NCBI GenBank assembly: GCA_001768125.1
Contig: MENB01000070.1
Span: forward strand, 1 to 7,526
Reading direction: 5' to 3'
DNA length: 7,526 nt
From: Armatimonadetes bacterium RBG_19FT_COMBO_69_19
GTDB taxonomy: Bacteria; Sysuimicrobiota; Sysuimicrobiia; Sysuimicrobiales; Kaftiobacteriaceae
A program made the position numbers and the translations under genes. Under the pieces are notes generated by a model, which was not told the DNA's origin, made no database searches, and saw nothing but the letters and a program-made list of their open reading frames with translations. Of this stretch, positions 7,041 to 7,526 are shown piece by piece (the first letter of the stretch is position 1; each line of letters begins with the position of its first letter).

Positions 7041-7352
7041 CTACCTGGGATCGATCCGGGCGACGACGTCTCCGCGCTCGATGCGCTGGCCGACCTTCAC
7101 CAGCACCTCGCGCACAATGCCGTCCCGCGGCGCCCGCGCCGCGACCGCGGTGGTCCCGGTGAGCACCGTGCGCACGTAAACCAGCGGCTGCGAGTCGTCG
7201 ACGCGCGCGCCTTCCTCCACGAGGTCGTCGGCCAGCACCGTCCCGGCCAGCGTGCTCTTGACCTCCAGCACCGCCGGGCGCGGAGCGGCCGCCGCCGTCG
7301 CGGCGATCAGCATGAGGACAACCAGCACAACGTTCGCGGTCCGGTCCATCAT
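7041..7352 (-). CDS. Small exported biotinyl/lipoyl-like (barrel-sandwich hybrid) domain protein, 103 aa
   Basis: The chain has a signal peptide (MDRT, hydrophobic core 8-20, AAAA-A/P cleavage region near 23) and then a single barrel-sandwich hybrid of about 80 residues. Two symmetric half-motifs are visible: STLAGTVLADDLVEEGARV (33-51) followed by PLVYV (56-60), and APRDGIVREVLVKVGQRI (74-91) followed by RGDVVARI (93-100). The second resembles the pattern seen in HlyD-type membrane-fusion subunits and acyl-carrier domains. At the hairpin that carries biotin or lipoate (E-x-M-K-M), the sequence is VRTVLTGTT with no lysine, so covalent cofactor attachment is not expected. No helical hairpin or beta-barrel adaptor domain is present, unlike full membrane-fusion proteins. 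Two adjacent ATGs (7352 and 7349) could both start it. It follows wecB by 28 bp and is closed by an intrinsic terminator. The fold call is fairly firm; no function can be assigned. Confidence 0.75.
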   Translation of the reverse strand: MMDRTANVVLVVLMLIAATAAAAPRPAVLEVKSTLAGTVLADDLVEEGARVDDSQPLVYVRTVLTGTTAVAARAPRDGIVREVLVKVGQRIERGDVVARIDPR

Positions 7353-7357
7353 CCTTC

Positions 7358-7363
7358 ATTATA
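7358..7363 (-). promoter_or_regulatory. Perfect -10 box TATAAT just upstream of the lipoyl-like gene
   Basis: TATAAT on the minus strand ends 5 nt before the first ATG (8 nt before the second). Transcription would therefore begin at or next to the start codon, giving a leaderless or near-leaderless mRNA. No good -35 is visible: the sequence 17 bp upstream is GGCTGA at 7386-7381, overlapping the wecB stop. There is no TG extension. GAGG at 7367-7364 could instead be a ribosome site with about 11 nt spacing on a read-through transcript from wecB. The motif is certain; its use is inferred. Confidence 0.45.
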
Positions 7364-7380
7364 CCTCGGAGGGCGCCCGC

Positions 7381-7526
7381 TCAGCCCGCGAACTCTTCGG
7401 GGGGCGCAGCGCTCCTCCCGAAGTAGTAACGCAGGGCCTGGATGATTCGTTCCGCGGCGCGGCCGTCCCCGTAGGGGTTGTGGGCCTGGGCCATGGCCGC
7501 GTACGCCGCGGCGTCGGTGAGCAGGC
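7381..7526 (-). CDS. wecB: UDP-N-acetylglucosamine 2-epimerase (non-hydrolysing), C-terminal 47 residues (5' end cut by window edge)
   Basis: This enzyme interconverts UDP-GlcNAc and UDP-ManNAc in the cytoplasm, feeding ManNAc- or ManNAcA-containing surface polysaccharides or cell-wall glycopolymers. Only the end is present: LLTDAAAYAAMAQAHNPYGD, then GRAAERIIQALRYYFGRS and a short acidic tail ending in EEFAG before TGA at 7383-7381. The NPYGDG-x-A-x-x-RI block is highly characteristic of the C-terminus of this family, where it closes the nucleotide-binding Rossmann domain. The catalytic residues are outside the window. It lies 28 bp upstream of the small lipoyl-like gene in the same orientation and may be co-transcribed with it. 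Confidence 0.93.
   Translation of the reverse strand, partial: LLTDAAAYAAMAQAHNPYGDGRAAERIIQALRYYFGRSAAPPEEFAG

Noticed and set aside
4765..7179. An 804-residue open frame on the plus strand opposite the S55 gene
   Set aside because: It is codon-aligned with the S55 gene on the other strand and shows the same biased composition. It runs across gene boundaries, the terminator and the lipoyl-like gene, so it is a shadow of codon bias.
7041..7352. The small protein as a biotin carboxyl carrier or lipoate-bearing subunit
   Set aside because: It has a signal peptide and no lysine at the hairpin where biotin or lipoate would be attached, so a cytoplasmic carrier role does not fit.

Overview
The window is a GC-rich bacterial segment in which every gene I can support lies on the minus strand, so transcription runs from the right end to the left. 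Strong G/C preference at third codon positions and GTG starts fit a high-GC genome. A TamB/AsmA-like envelope protein, plus two further exported proteins, points to a two-membrane (diderm) bacterium. The sigma factor and the SpoIVB-type S55 protease domain would be compatible with a deep-branching terrabacterial diderm lineage, but the sequence does not settle the phylum.

In transcription order: (1) 7526-7381, the last 47 residues of a non-hydrolysing UDP-GlcNAc 2-epimerase (WecB type). (2) 7352-7041, a 103-residue exported protein that is almost only a signal peptide plus a biotinyl/lipoyl-like barrel, preceded by a perfect TATAAT very close to the start codon. (3) A clear intrinsic terminator at 7002-6972. 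(4) 6885-5080, a 601-residue exported protein with a SpoIVB-type (S55) serine peptidase core whose two halves appear in the opposite order from SpoIVB. (5) After 55 bp, 5024-597, a 1475-residue TamB/AsmA-like protein with an N-terminal membrane anchor, about ten repeats spaced close to 100 residues, and a TamB C-terminal domain. (6) 476-1, the first 158 residues of a sigma-70 family factor cut by the window edge. It has regions 1.2 and 2 but no room for a normal region 3.1.

Functionally this looks like a cell-envelope neighbourhood. The epimerase supplies UDP-ManNAc for surface polysaccharide. The TamB-like protein would form a lipid-conducting or outer-membrane-assembly bridge across the periplasm. 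The S55 protein, probably co-transcribed with it, would act in the same compartment. The terminator separates the small lipoyl-like gene from the S55-tamB pair, so the pair probably has its own promoter, which I could not identify with confidence.

The most interesting points are the permuted S55 domain next to tamB, the regular 100-residue periodicity of the TamB-like protein, the stand-alone exported lipoyl-like domain with no modifiable lysine, and its possibly leaderless promoter. I found no RNA gene, mobile element or CRISPR array.
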